DNA of 64,000 nucleotides from [Clostridium] aerotolerans DSM 5434 (GTDB taxonomy: Bacteria; Bacillota; Clostridia; Lachnospirales; Lachnospiraceae): contig NZ_JHWJ01000002.1 of the NCBI RefSeq assembly GCF_000687555.1, positions 248,001-312,000 on the forward strand. The letters run 5' to 3'. Position 1 is the first letter of the stretch. Every line of letters begins with the position of its first letter. Below are positions 43,710 to 53,644 of this stretch, one piece after another. A model generated the notes under the pieces. It saw nothing but the letters and a program-made list of their open reading frames with translations, had not been told where the DNA came from and made no database searches. The translations under genes were made by a program, and so were the position numbers.

Positions 43710-46337
43710 TTAATTATTATTCAATGCTGCCTGTGCTGCTGCCAGTCTGGCAATGGGCACACGGAATGGAGAACAGGAAACGTAGTCCAGACCAATCTTG
43801 TGGCAGAACTCCACAGAGGAAGGATCTCCGCCGTGCTCGCCGCAGATACCTACATGCATATCAGGGCGTACTGACTTACCAAGCTTTACAGCGGTCTCCA
43901 TCAGCTTACCTACACCAATTTGATCCAGTTTTGCAAATGGGTCATTCTCAAAAATCTTGGTGTTATAATAAGCATTTAAGAATTTGCCGGCATCATCTCT
44001 GGAGAAGCCATAGGTCATCTGAGTTAAATCGTTGGTTCCAAAGCAGAAGAACTGTGCGTCCTTTGCAATATCGTCTGCCATAAGAGCAGCTCTTGGAATC
44101 TCGATCATAGTACCTACTTCATATTTTAAGCTGCTTCCTGCTGCTGCAATCTCTGCATCAGCGGTTTCCACAACAATGTTCTTAACGAACTTAAGCTCTT
44201 TTTCGTCACAGATAAGAGGAATCATGATCTCAGGACAAACGTTCCAGTCTGCATGAGCCTTCTGAACATTGATGGCTGCACGGATAACTGCTTTTGTCTG
44301 CATTCTTGCAATTTCAGGATATGTAACGGTCAAACGACAGCCTCTGTGTCCCATCATTGGGTTGAACTCATGAAGGGAATTGATGATATTTTTAATCTGT
44401 GCCACGGTCTTACCCTGAGCATCGGCAAGCTTTTTAATATCATCCTCATCAGTAGGAACGAACTCATGAAGAGGTGGATCCAGGAAACGAATGGTAACAG
44501 GATTTCCTTCCAGAGCCTCATACAGTGCTTCAAAATCTCCCTGCTGAACCGGAAGGATCTTTTCAAGAGCTGCTTCTCTTTCCTCTACGGTATCAGAACA
44601 GATCATCTCACGGAATGCATCAATTCTGTCACCTTCAAAGAACATGTGCTCGGTTCTGCAAAGACCGATGCCCTCTGCTCCAAGCTCTCTTGCCTTTCTG
44701 GCATCAGATGGAGTATCTGCATTGGTTCTTACTTTCAGTCTTCTATATTTGTCGGCCCATGTCATGATTCTTCCGAACTCACCTACAATGGCTGCATCCA
44801 TGGTTGGAATGATTCCGTCATATATCTTACCGGTAGATCCGTCAATGGATAACCAGTCGCCTTCATGGAACTCTTTGCCAGCCAGTGTAAACTTCTTATT
44901 TTCTTCATCCATAGCGATTTCAGAACAGCCGGATACACAGCAGGTTCCCATTCCACGGGCAACAACCGCTGCATGGGAGGTCATACCGCCTCGTACCGTT
45001 AAGATACCCTGAGCTGCCTTCATGCCCTCGATATCTTCTGGTGATGTCTCAAGACGCACCAAAATAACCTTCTCACCTTTTTCTTTCCATTCCTTTGCAT
45101 CATCGGCAGTGAATACAATCTTACCGCAAGCGGCTCCGGGAGATGCTGCAAGAGCTTTCCCGATTGGCTCTGTACTCTTTAATGCCTCGCTGTCAAATTG
45201 TGGGTGGAGAAGGGTATCTAAGTTTCTTGGGTCAATCATCTTGACTGCCTTTTCCTCTGAAATCATTCCTTCATCAACCAGATCACAGGCAATGGTTAAA
45301 GCAGCCTTAGCGGTCCGCTTTCCGTTTCTGGTCTGAAGCATATATAATTTCTTATCTTCAATGGTGAATTCCATGTCCTGCATGTCGCGGTAATGGTCTT
45401 CCAGCGTGTTACAGATTTCTACGAATTTGTCGTAAGCTTCCGGCAATTCATCCTTTAGCTGATCGATCTTTCTTGGAGTACGGACACCTGCAACGACGTC
45501 CTCGCCCTGAGCATTCATTAAGAACTCACCCATAAGGTGCTTTTCTCCGGTTGCCGGGTTACGGGTAAATGCAACACCAGTTCCTGATGTCTCACCCATA
45601 TTTCCAAATACCATCATCTGAACATTGACTGCAGTTCCCCAGGAATATGGAATATCATTGTCGCGCCTGTAAATGTTGGCCCGCGGATTATCCCAGGAAC
45701 GGAATACTGCTTTTACTGCTTCCATAAGCTGAGTCTTTGGATCATCGGGGAAATCCTCACCGATTTTTGCTTTGTACTCATCACGGAAGAGATAAGCCAG
45801 TCTCTTTAAGTCCTCAGCCGTTAAATCAACGTCTTCTGTGACTCCTTTTTCCTTTTTCACCTTGTCGATTAATTCTTCAAAATATTTCTTTCCGACTTCC
45901 ATTACTACGTCAGAAAACATCTGGATAAATCTACGGTAGCAGTCCCAGGCCCACCTTGGATTTGATGATTTTGCGGCCAGAACTTCAACCACCTCTTCGT
46001 TTAAGCCTAGATTTAAGATGGTGTCCATCATTCCCGGCATGGACGCTCTTGCACCGGAACGGACAGAAACCAGGAGAGGATTTTCTTTGTCGCCAAATTT
46101 TTTTCCTGCAATCTCCTCCATCTTAACGATGTATTCCATGATTTGACCCATGATCTCATCATTGATTTTTTCGCCGTCTTCATAATACTGGGTACAGGCT
46201 TCTGTTGTAATGGTAAACCCCTGAGGTACTGGAAGACCCAGATTCGTCATCTCTGCCAGATTGGCCCCCTTGCCCCCTAAGAGATTCTTCATCTCAGCAT
46301 TGCCCTCGGTAAACAGATAAACCCATTTTTTTGCCAT
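43710..46337 (-). CDS. ppdK: Pyruvate, phosphate dikinase
   Basis: Cytosolic glycolytic/gluconeogenic enzyme interconverting pyruvate, ATP and phosphate with PEP, AMP and pyrophosphate; 875 residues, full length. N-terminal ATP-grasp region starts GKGANLAEMTNLGLPVPQGF; the phosphohistidine is in GGMTSHAAVVARGMG near 455; the PEP-binding C-terminus ends DYVSCSPFRVPIARLAAAQA. Monocistronic. It makes pyrophosphate, which HppA in this window can use for ion pumping. Confidence 0.97.
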   Translation of the reverse strand: MAKKWVYLFTEGNAEMKNLLGGKGANLAEMTNLGLPVPQGFTITTEACTQYYEDGEKINDEIMGQIMEYIVKMEEIAGKKFGDKENPLLVSVRSGARASMPGMMDTILNLGLNEEVVEVLAAKSSNPRWAWDCYRRFIQMFSDVVMEVGKKYFEELIDKVKKEKGVTEDVDLTAEDLKRLAYLFRDEYKAKIGEDFPDDPKTQLMEAVKAVFRSWDNPRANIYRRDNDIPYSWGTAVNVQMMVFGNMGETSGTGVAFTRNPATGEKHLMGEFLMNAQGEDVVAGVRTPRKIDQLKDELPEAYDKFVEICNTLEDHYRDMQDMEFTIEDKKLYMLQTRNGKRTAKAALTIACDLVDEGMISEEKAVKMIDPRNLDTLLHPQFDSEALKSTEPIGKALAASPGAACGKIVFTADDAKEWKEKGEKVILVRLETSPEDIEGMKAAQGILTVRGGMTSHAAVVARGMGTCCVSGCSEIAMDEENKKFTLAGKEFHEGDWLSIDGSTGKIYDGIIPTMDAAIVGEFGRIMTWADKYRRLKVRTNADTPSDARKARELGAEGIGLCRTEHMFFEGDRIDAFREMICSDTVEEREAALEKILPVQQGDFEALYEALEGNPVTIRFLDPPLHEFVPTDEDDIKKLADAQGKTVAQIKNIINSLHEFNPMMGHRGCRLTVTYPEIARMQTKAVIRAAINVQKAHADWNVCPEIMIPLICDEKELKFVKNIVVETADAEIAAAGSSLKYEVGTMIEIPRAALMADDIAKDAQFFCFGTNDLTQMTYGFSRDDAGKFLNAYYNTKIFENDPFAKLDQIGVGKLMETAVKLGKSVRPDMHVGICGEHGGDPSSVEFCHKIGLDYVSCSPFRVPIARLAAAQAALNNN

Positions 46338-46781
46338 AAGTAAAGTTCCTCCTCAAAAATGTGTTGGTTAGTTTACTCTTCCACTATATTCCAAATCGGA
46401 AAAGTCATGCAAATATTATAACATAAATAGACGCCTAGTAAATAGCTTTTCCCAGTTTTTTATATAAAATTTCGTCATTTTTCGATACAATTATACTTTT
46501 TTCGCGCTTATAGTCTGTCTTTTTCTTATATGCGATTATAGGTCGTATATACGAATTTATGGGACAAATATCATTTTTTTGCTCTTTATTTAGGAAGCTT
46601 CCAGTAATTGGAAGTGACAAATTTGGTAAAAACCGTATAATAAACTGGGAGATATAAAACCACGTTTATTTGCCATGGATTTTCGGTAAAATAACATCAA
46701 ATAAGATTGTCTAAGAAACAAAAATATGATACATTATTGTTATCTCTGAAAAACAATCAATAATAGGAGGAAAAAAGCATT
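46338..46781. other. Intergenic region with promoter of the BMP gene
   Basis: 444 nt between the divergent ppdK and BMP-family genes. Plus-strand -35 TTGTCT (46707-46712), 17 nt, -10 TACATT (46730-46735) would drive the BMP gene. No other gene is supported; a 61-codon frame on the minus strand has no ribosome site. Confidence 0.5.
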
Positions 46782-47945
46782 ATGAAAAAGAGAGCATTAG
46801 CATTGGCTATGGCAGTTTTAATGACTGCTTCCTTAAGCGCATGTGGTTCTTCCAAGCCTGGCACATCTACAACTGCTGCGCCTGCGGAAACAACGACTGC
46901 TGCTGCAGAATCCAAGGGGGATACTTCCAAAAAGTCTGACTCCTCCACCGGATACGAGATCGCGTTGGTTACAGACTTAGGAACCATCGACGACAAATCA
47001 TTTAACCAGGGTGCCTGGGAAGGAATGAAGAAATACGCTGAGGAAAAAGGAATCTCCTACAAGTACTATCAGCCACAGGAAGGAACCACTGATTCCTATC
47101 TTGAGACCATTGGTCTTGCAGTGGAAGGCGGAGCTAAGTTAGTTGTCTGTCCTGGTTTCTTATTCGAGGAGCCTGTTTTCATGGCTCAGGATCAGTACAA
47201 AGATGTTAGCTTTATCCTTCTCGACGGAGAGCCACACAATGCTGACTATTCCGAAAAAAGAATTGAGAAAAATGTAATGCCTATCCTTTTCCAGGAGGAC
47301 GAGCCTGGTTTCTTAGCCGGCTACGCTGCTGTTAAAGATGGCAATACAAAGCTTGGTTTCTTAGGCGGTATGGCTGTTCCTGCAGTTGTTCGTTTCGGAT
47401 ACGGTTTTGCAGAGGGTGCTGACTACGCTGCAAAAGAATTAGGCATTGATAACATTGAAATTATGTACAACTATACTGGTGCATTTGCTGCTACACCTGA
47501 AGCACAGTCTATGGCTGCTTCCTGGTTCCAGAACGGAACTCAAGTCATCTTCGGCTGCGGTGGTGCGGTTGGTAACTCCGTAATGGCTGCTGCTGAAGAA
47601 AAAGGCGGTAAGATGATCGGTGTTGACGTTGACCAGAGCTTTGAATCACCATCTGTTATTACCTCTGCTATGAAACAGCTCTCAGTTTCTGTATATGATG
47701 GCGTAAAGGCTTACTATGACAATCAGTTCCCAGGCGGCAAGACAAGCATCTTCACCGCAAAGAACGACGGTATCGGCCTTCCAATGGAAACTTCCAAGTT
47801 CACAAAGTTTACAAAAGAAGACTACGATAAGATTTACGGCGTGTTAAAAGAAGGTAAAGTAACACTCGTTCAGCCTTCTCAGGATAACAACAATCCTAAC
47901 GTTGACTTAAAGCTTGAAAAAACAAAAATCAATTTTGTAGAATAA
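46782..47945 (+). CDS. BMP-family nucleoside-binding lipoprotein
   Basis: Solute-binding lipoprotein of the basic membrane protein family (387 residues). Lipobox LSACGSS (Cys about 21), Thr/Ala-rich tether, then EIALVTDLGTIDDKSFNQGA, the start of the ligand domain. The segment GGAVGNSVMAAAEEKGGKMI matches purine-nucleoside binders such as PnrA. GGAGG precedes the ATG. It is separated from the permease-ATPase genes by two hairpins that should reduce read-through, so binding protein is made in excess. Confidence 0.9.
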   Translation: MKKRALALAMAVLMTASLSACGSSKPGTSTTAAPAETTTAAAESKGDTSKKSDSSTGYEIALVTDLGTIDDKSFNQGAWEGMKKYAEEKGISYKYYQPQEGTTDSYLETIGLAVEGGAKLVVCPGFLFEEPVFMAQDQYKDVSFILLDGEPHNADYSEKRIEKNVMPILFQEDEPGFLAGYAAVKDGNTKLGFLGGMAVPAVVRFGYGFAEGADYAAKELGIDNIEIMYNYTGAFAATPEAQSMAASWFQNGTQVIFGCGGAVGNSVMAAAEEKGGKMIGVDVDQSFESPSVITSAMKQLSVSVYDGVKAYYDNQFPGGKTSIFTAKNDGIGLPMETSKFTKFTKEDYDKIYGVLKEGKVTLVQPSQDNNNPNVDLKLEKTKINFVE

Positions 47946-47977
47946 TCTGCAAAAATAGCCCTGGGGGCATACCACGA

Positions 47978-48064
47978 TGCTCCTTATAGGAGCAGATAGG
48001 AGGAAAGGAGATGCCGTTTGTTCACCAGTCAATTAAGACATGGTTTCTTACGGCATCTCCTTTC
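47978..48064 (+). terminator. Two hairpins between BMP gene and its ATPase gene
   Basis: TGCTCCT/AGGAGCA (47978-47994) and a perfect 15-bp stem GAAAGGAGATGCCGT (48003-48017) with its complement (48050-48064). The second lacks a long T run, so partial attenuation or mRNA 3'-end protection is likely. Confidence 0.65.
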
Positions 48065-48150
48065 TCTATTTATAAGAAAAATAATCTAAGGCATATTTTG
48101 AAGAATTGGTACCGGGTCCCATAGTCAGGTACCGTAGTTAGGGGGATTTT

Positions 48151-49686
48151 ATGGACTATATTATTGAGATGCTGCACATCACAAAAGAATTTCCCGGTAT
48201 CATCGCCAACGATGACATTACACTGCAGTTAAAGAAAGGCGAGATACACGCCCTGCTTGGTGAAAACGGCGCAGGGAAATCCACTCTTATGAGTGTTTTA
48301 TTTGGTCTGTACCAGCCGGAAAAAGGTGTGATTAAGGTTCGCGGTAAGGAAGAAAAGATTACCGGACCACTGGATGCCAATACCTTAGGAATCGGCATGG
48401 TTCATCAGCATTTTAAGCTGGTTGAGAATTTTACCGTACTGCAGAACATTGTTCTTGGTATGGAAACAACGAAGCGGGGCTTCTTAAAGATGGACGACGC
48501 CCGCAAAAAAGTAATGGAATTAAGTGAAAAATATAAATTGTTCGTGAACCCGGATGCCCTCATATCGGATATTACGGTGGGCATGCAGCAAAGGGTCGAG
48601 ATTCTTAAAATGCTTTACCGTGATAACGAAATTATGATTTTTGACGAACCCACAGCGGTTTTGACCCCTCAGGAGATCGATGAACTGATGCAGATCATGA
48701 GAGACCTGGTAAAAGAAGGTAAATCCATACTGTTCATCACTCACAAGCTCAATGAAATCAAGGCGGTTGCAGACCGTTGCAGCGTACTGCGCCGCGGTAA
48801 ATATATTGGAACTGTAGACGTAGCAGGTACCACAGCAGAGGAAATGTCTGAGATGATGGTAGGCCGTAAGGTGAATCTGACGGTTGACAAAAAGCAGGCA
48901 GCTCCCGGTGAAGTGGTACTGGAAATCAAAAACCTTTCTGTAGAAGCCAAACGGGAAGGACAGAAAAAGAAGCTGGTTCATGATGTTAATTTCCAGGTAA
49001 AAAGAGGCGAAATCGTCTGCATCGCAGGAATCGACGGAAACGGCCAGACAGAGCTGATCCATGCGATCACCGGTATCTCTGATATGAGTTCCGGTACCGT
49101 TTCTATTAACGGGGAAGACATGACGAAAAAAAGCATCCGCTATAAAAATACCCATGGCTTGTCCCACATACCGGAAGACCGTCATAAACATGGCCTCGTT
49201 CTGGAATATAACCTGGCTTACAACATGATTTTACAGCAATATTTTGAATCCGGTTTCCAAAGCGGTACATTTTTAAAGAATGATAAGATTTATGAATATG
49301 CGGAAAAGCTAATTGGGGATTACGATATCAGAAGCAGCGAAGGCCCATTTACCATCTCCCGCAGCATGTCAGGCGGCAACCAGCAAAAAGCAATTGTTGC
49401 CAGAGAGATTTCCAAATCACCTGACATCCTTTTGGCAGTTCAGCCTACCAGAGGTCTTGATGTAGGTGCCATTGAGTACATCCACAATCAGCTGATCAAA
49501 CAGAGAGATGCTGGCGCGGCTATCCTTTTGGTTTCTCTGGAATTAGATGAAGTTATGAATTTAAGCGACCGTATTTTAGTCATGTTCGAAGGCGAGATTG
49601 TCGCTGACTTAGATCCTGAGAATGTTACGGTTCAGGAACTGGGTCTTTACATGGCAGGCGCAAAGAAAGAAGGTGAGCGGTCATGA
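48151..49686 (+). CDS. Nucleoside ABC transporter ATPase (twin cassette)
   Basis: 511-residue duplicated ATPase, as in the NupA/YufO-type nucleoside importers. First cassette: GENGAGKSTL and DEPTAVLTPQEIDELMQI; second: GIDGNGQTELIH with degenerate Walker A and SGGNQQKAIVAREIS. TTAGGGGG lies before the ATG. Overlaps the first permease by 4 nt. Confidence 0.92.
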   Translation: MDYIIEMLHITKEFPGIIANDDITLQLKKGEIHALLGENGAGKSTLMSVLFGLYQPEKGVIKVRGKEEKITGPLDANTLGIGMVHQHFKLVENFTVLQNIVLGMETTKRGFLKMDDARKKVMELSEKYKLFVNPDALISDITVGMQQRVEILKMLYRDNEIMIFDEPTAVLTPQEIDELMQIMRDLVKEGKSILFITHKLNEIKAVADRCSVLRRGKYIGTVDVAGTTAEEMSEMMVGRKVNLTVDKKQAAPGEVVLEIKNLSVEAKREGQKKKLVHDVNFQVKRGEIVCIAGIDGNGQTELIHAITGISDMSSGTVSINGEDMTKKSIRYKNTHGLSHIPEDRHKHGLVLEYNLAYNMILQQYFESGFQSGTFLKNDKIYEYAEKLIGDYDIRSSEGPFTISRSMSGGNQQKAIVAREISKSPDILLAVQPTRGLDVGAIEYIHNQLIKQRDAGAAILLVSLELDEVMNLSDRILVMFEGEIVADLDPENVTVQELGLYMAGAKKEGERS

Positions 49687-50792
49687 AACAGAAATCAACC
49701 AATAATTACACAGGCATACTCTCTTCCATTTTTGCCATTGTTTTAGGACTTATTGTAGGTCTTATTGTCCTGTTCTTCTGTAATTCCGAACAGGCACTTC
49801 CGGGCTTTGCCACCATTTTAACTGGTGCATTTACCCATGGTGCAAAAGGAGTTGGTCAGGTCTTTTACTATGCCACTCCCATTATCTTAACCGGTCTTTC
49901 CGTAGGGTTCGCCTTTAAAACAGGGCTCTTTAATATCGGAACTCCCGGACAGTTTATCATGGGCGCCTTTGGTGCGGTATACGTTGGAATCATGTTCACC
50001 TCATTAGGTCCGGTTCACTGGATCGCAGCTCTTCTTACCAGCGTTTTATTTGGAGCTTTATGGGGACTGGTGCCAGGACTTTTAAAAGCTTATTTTAACG
50101 TGAATGAAGTGATTGCTTCTATTATGATGAACTACACCGGAATGTATCTGGTAAACTGGATCGTAAAAAGCTATAAGCCGCTGTTTAACAATCTGCGGAA
50201 CGAATCCCGTAATGTAGCAGTCACAGCCAATATTCCTAAGATGGGCCTTGATAAGATCTTCCCAGGCTCCAGTGTAAACGGAGGCATTATCATTGCGATC
50301 TTAGTCGTTATTTTAATCTGGCTGATCTTAAATAAGACAACCTTTGGCTATGAGCTAAAGGCAGTAGGCTTTAACCGGGATGCCAGCAAATACGCGGGTA
50401 TCAACGAGAAAAAGAGCATTATCCTTTCCATGGTGATCGCAGGTGCCATTGCAGGACTGGCAGGCGGCTTATTATATCTGGCAGGAACCGGTAAGCATAT
50501 TGAGATTAAGGATGTATTGCCTTCTGAAGGCTTTACCGGAATCTCTGTTGCTCTTCTTGCTCTTAATAACCCCATCGGAATCCTTTTCTCCGGTATCTTT
50601 ATTGCTTACTTAACAGCCGGCGGATTTTATCTCCAGCTATTTGAATTTTCAACCGAAATTATTGATATCATCGTAGCCGTTATTATCTACTTCAGTGCCT
50701 TTGCCTTAATGGTCAAGCTGCTGATCAGCAAGCTCCACGGCAGAAAGTCGACCACTTCAGAACAGTCCAGGGAAGGAGGAAAGAAATCATGA
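49683..50792 (+). CDS. Nucleoside ABC transporter permease 1
   Basis: 369 residues, about ten helices, with GLFNIGTPGQFIMGAFGAV and the conserved VNEVIASIMMNYTGMYLVNW, of the YufP/NupB type. ATGA overlaps on both sides couple it to the ATPase and the second permease. A charged Ser/Lys-rich C-terminus. Confidence 0.9.
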   Translation: MKQKSTNNYTGILSSIFAIVLGLIVGLIVLFFCNSEQALPGFATILTGAFTHGAKGVGQVFYYATPIILTGLSVGFAFKTGLFNIGTPGQFIMGAFGAVYVGIMFTSLGPVHWIAALLTSVLFGALWGLVPGLLKAYFNVNEVIASIMMNYTGMYLVNWIVKSYKPLFNNLRNESRNVAVTANIPKMGLDKIFPGSSVNGGIIIAILVVILIWLILNKTTFGYELKAVGFNRDASKYAGINEKKSIILSMVIAGAIAGLAGGLLYLAGTGKHIEIKDVLPSEGFTGISVALLALNNPIGILFSGIFIAYLTAGGFYLQLFEFSTEIIDIIVAVIIYFSAFALMVKLLISKLHGRKSTTSEQSREGGKKS

Positions 50793-51742
50793 ATGTAGTT
50801 TACTTTATCTTTCAGCAGACCATGTATTTCATGATCCCTCTTATGATCGTTGCCTTAGGTGCCATGTTCTCTGAGCGAAGCGGTATCATTAACATCGCTT
50901 TGGAAGGAATTATGACCATGGGCGCATTTACAGGAGTTCTGTTTTTAAGCCTTACAGGGGCAAGCATGAGCGGTCAGAGCCAGCTTATCATCGCTGCAGT
51001 GATCTCCATGGCAACAGGAATGGTATTTTCTCTCTTCCATGCCTATGCTTCCATTAACATGAAATCCGATCAGGTTATAAGCGGTACTGCCCTTAATATG
51101 TTCGCTCCCGCATTCGCCATCTTCGTAGCACGTGTCATTCAGGGCGTTCAGCAGGTACCTTTTAGCAACACCTTCCGTATCGTCTCTGTTCCAGTGTTAG
51201 GTAAGATTCCATTTATCGGACCTCTCCTGTTCCAGAATGCATACATTACCACTTATATTGGAATCGCTATCTTTATTCTCTCTTATGTGGTGCTTTATAA
51301 GACAAGGTTTGGACTTCGCCTCCGTTCCTGCGGTGAGCACCCTCAGGCAGCTGATGCGGCAGGAATCAACGTATATCATATGCAGTATGCCGGAGTGCTC
51401 ATATCCGGCGCTCTGGGCGGACTTGGAGGACTTGTCTTTGTAGTTCCCACCTCCACCAACTTTAACGCCGATGTAGCCGGTTACGGCTTCCTGGCACTGG
51501 CTGTACTCATCTTCGGACAGTGGAAGCCGGTGAACATTATGTTTGCCTCCCTGTTCTTTGGACTCATGAAGGCTGTGGCATCTGCTTACTCCGGAATCCC
51601 ATTTTTACATTCCCTGGGCATTCCAAGCTACTTCTACAAGATGGTGCCATATATTATTACTCTGATTGTACTGATCTTTACCTCCAGAAACTCTCAGGCT
51701 CCTAAGGCAGAGGGTATTCCTTATGATAAAGGACAAAGATAG
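50789..51742 (+). CDS. Nucleoside ABC transporter permease 2
   Basis: 317 residues, about nine helices, YufQ/NupC-like. Motifs SERSGIINIALEGIMTMGAF and MKSDQVISGTALNMFAPAFA. It is the last gene of the operon; a T-rich terminator follows within 60 nt. Confidence 0.9.
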   Translation: MNVVYFIFQQTMYFMIPLMIVALGAMFSERSGIINIALEGIMTMGAFTGVLFLSLTGASMSGQSQLIIAAVISMATGMVFSLFHAYASINMKSDQVISGTALNMFAPAFAIFVARVIQGVQQVPFSNTFRIVSVPVLGKIPFIGPLLFQNAYITTYIGIAIFILSYVVLYKTRFGLRLRSCGEHPQAADAAGINVYHMQYAGVLISGALGGLGGLVFVVPTSTNFNADVAGYGFLALAVLIFGQWKPVNIMFASLFFGLMKAVASAYSGIPFLHSLGIPSYFYKMVPYIITLIVLIFTSRNSQAPKAEGIPYDKGQR

Positions 51743-51759
51743 TAAATGATAATAGGGAA

Positions 51760-51804
51760 AGGACCTTGGAAATGTCTTTTCAGACAGACCAAGGTTCTTT
51801 TTTT
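51760..51804 (+). terminator. Terminator of the nucleoside transporter operon
   Basis: GGACCTTGG pairs with CCAAGGTTC (one wobble) and is followed by a run of T. Confidence 0.8.
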
Positions 51805-51847
51805 GCACCAGTTTTATCAATATTATGTGAAGAGGCCTTGTGTCCAT

Positions 51848-52303
51848 TTAACGAACTGTAAACTTCTTACCTCGTCTGATAGAGCCGTCACTGTTCCATT
51901 CTGTGTAGACGTATGGACCACCGTCTGTGGTTCCATTTTCCGTAAAGTAATGGTTGGTACCATTGTAATCAATTGGGCCAGTCATCATTTTCAGGGTACT
52001 GGTATTAAAGTAATAGACATTGTCATTGATCTTCATTATTCCCCCCTGAAGCTCACCGGTATCAGACGCATAATACCAGGTATTATCTCTTTGAATCCAC
52101 CCGGTACGCATAAGCTGGTCATTGCCAAAGAAAAACCAATGGCTTTTATAATTGACCCAGTTATTGGTACAATAATCCCCTGATCCCCACTGGTACTTTA
52201 CTCCCTGTGGTGTGGTGACAAATCCGGCCGCAAATGAAGATATCGCGCTTCCTATCGATAAAGCCATAGATAGTGCTGTAACTACTAAATACTTTCTTTT
52301 CAT
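51848..52303 (-). CDS. Secreted cell-wall-binding-repeat protein
   Basis: 151 residues with a Sec signal peptide ending near SSFA-A (residue 25) and four to five aromatic, Gly-rich repeats such as MRTGWIQRDNTWYYASDTG, of the CW_binding_1/choline-binding type. No catalytic domain. AAGGAGG lies 8 nt before the ATG. Attaches to cell-wall polymer; role unknown. Confidence 0.8.
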   Translation of the reverse strand: MKRKYLVVTALSMALSIGSAISSFAAGFVTTPQGVKYQWGSGDYCTNNWVNYKSHWFFFGNDQLMRTGWIQRDNTWYYASDTGELQGGIMKINDNVYYFNTSTLKMMTGPIDYNGTNHYFTENGTTDGGPYVYTEWNSDGSIRRGKKFTVR

Positions 52304-52495
52304 AGGTTTGACCTCCTTATCAATGCATTAGCATTTGGATTTGCCTAGAGTATATAACTGGATCGGTTTCAAGTCAACAAAGTTCAGGTATCCGTAAAGA
52401 TATGTAAATGAAATGTAAATATTTGGTAATAATGCGTGAAACCTTAAGAAAACTGTAAATATTTTTCAATTTGAGAAATAAATTTCACAATTTTA

Positions 52496-53644
52496 CTACA
52501 TCAGGCAGTGTCTGTCCATGGGGGTATTTGACCCGATTTCCTTCCCGGACTGTATGAGGGATACCAGATAAAATGGGGTTTCCTCTTCCTCCACTCCTTT
52601 TAGAATCTCAATTTCAACCACATGCTTTCCCGGCGTTCCGTGATGAAGGAGATTGGTCAGCGCGAGACAGTCTCCCCACTCCTCATCGAAGTTTCCGTCC
52701 AGAATGACGCCATGATCCCTGTCTCCATCAAGATAGGCTGCTGCCACTGGCGCAGGTCTCTTTATGGTTCTTCGGTATTGTACCGAAAGGCTGCTGCCCT
52801 CCGTCTCAAAAACAATACGGTCCCCACTGCATCGGCTGATCCAGCCTCCTTTAAAGACATCTGTTACTCCGTTTTTTATAGAATCATCGCGTAGAAAGCC
52901 CCTGCACTGGAACGGAGTTATGTTATTTTGTATCCGACTGGCGTCCTGGTAGCTGCACGGAGTTAAAGGAACTGGCATATTGGGTTGACCTGTATCCTCT
53001 GACGGTACAGGATCCATTCCTTTTATTTCCTCCAAAGCTATGATGATTAAATCAGCAATCTTTTTATGTCCCTCGTCATTGGGATGAAGCCCATCGGGAG
53101 TTATGTCTTTTATGGCTGTCTTGCCGTCTAATATGTCCTGATAGAGAGTTTCCTTTATGGAAACATAAGGGATGGAATAATGGTCCAGGACTTTCTTATG
53201 ACGCTCCAATGCCGAGCTTCCATCTTCATAAAATGCATTGCACAAAGCCATGACTCCAGGTCTTTTAGAGTGGGATAAAATACGCACAATCAGGCTTTCA
53301 TATGTTTCCATGAAAAAATCCGTATTGTCATCATTGACCGAAAAATCAAGAATTATAAAATCCGGGTTACGGGAAAGAACATCTTCCTGAGCTCTGGCTG
53401 CACCGAATAAGGAATTGGTCCCCCCAATTCCGGCATTGATGTAGGTAAAGCTTGCATTAGGAAATGTTTTCTTCCACCACTCATATACAAGATAAGCATA
53501 ACAGGTTACTGGTTTTGTGGCTAAAGAGCCCTGAGTGATGGAACCGCCAAGAAACGCCAGCACCACATGCTTTCCCTCCTGAGCCTTTTTAACTGCCTGA
53601 ACGATATCTCTTGGATTCTCTAAGTGAATCCCACGTAATTTCAT
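52496..53644 (-). CDS. CE17-like SGNH acetyl esterase
   Basis: 382 residues, no signal peptide, so cytosolic. N-terminal SGNH hydrolase with nucleophile in VLAFLGGSITQG near 36, AGIGGTNS, FSVNDDN and a DGLHPND His/Asp near 193. A C-terminal beta-sandwich (about 215-370) gives the two-domain plan of the Roseburia CE17 mannan 2-O-acetyl esterase. AAAGGGGGAG precedes the ATG, and its start overlaps the phosphomutase gene by 56 nt. It would deacetylate imported manno-oligosaccharides. Family placement is by architecture and neighbourhood. Confidence 0.72.
   Translation of the reverse strand: MKLRGIHLENPRDIVQAVKKAQEGKHVVLAFLGGSITQGSLATKPVTCYAYLVYEWWKKTFPNASFTYINAGIGGTNSLFGAARAQEDVLSRNPDFIILDFSVNDDNTDFFMETYESLIVRILSHSKRPGVMALCNAFYEDGSSALERHKKVLDHYSIPYVSIKETLYQDILDGKTAIKDITPDGLHPNDEGHKKIADLIIIALEEIKGMDPVPSEDTGQPNMPVPLTPCSYQDASRIQNNITPFQCRGFLRDDSIKNGVTDVFKGGWISRCSGDRIVFETEGSSLSVQYRRTIKRPAPVAAAYLDGDRDHGVILDGNFDEEWGDCLALTNLLHHGTPGKHVVEIEILKGVEEEETPFYLVSLIQSGKEIGSNTPMDRHCLM

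Noticed and set aside
46435-46620. 61-codon minus-strand ORF upstream of ppdK
   Set aside because: No ribosome site and low-complexity Lys/Ile content in an AT-rich gap.
48520-49191. 223-codon ORF antisense to the nucleoside ATPase gene
   Set aside because: The sense strand is a clear twin ATPase; the antisense frame has no ribosome site and the biased residues of a shadow frame.
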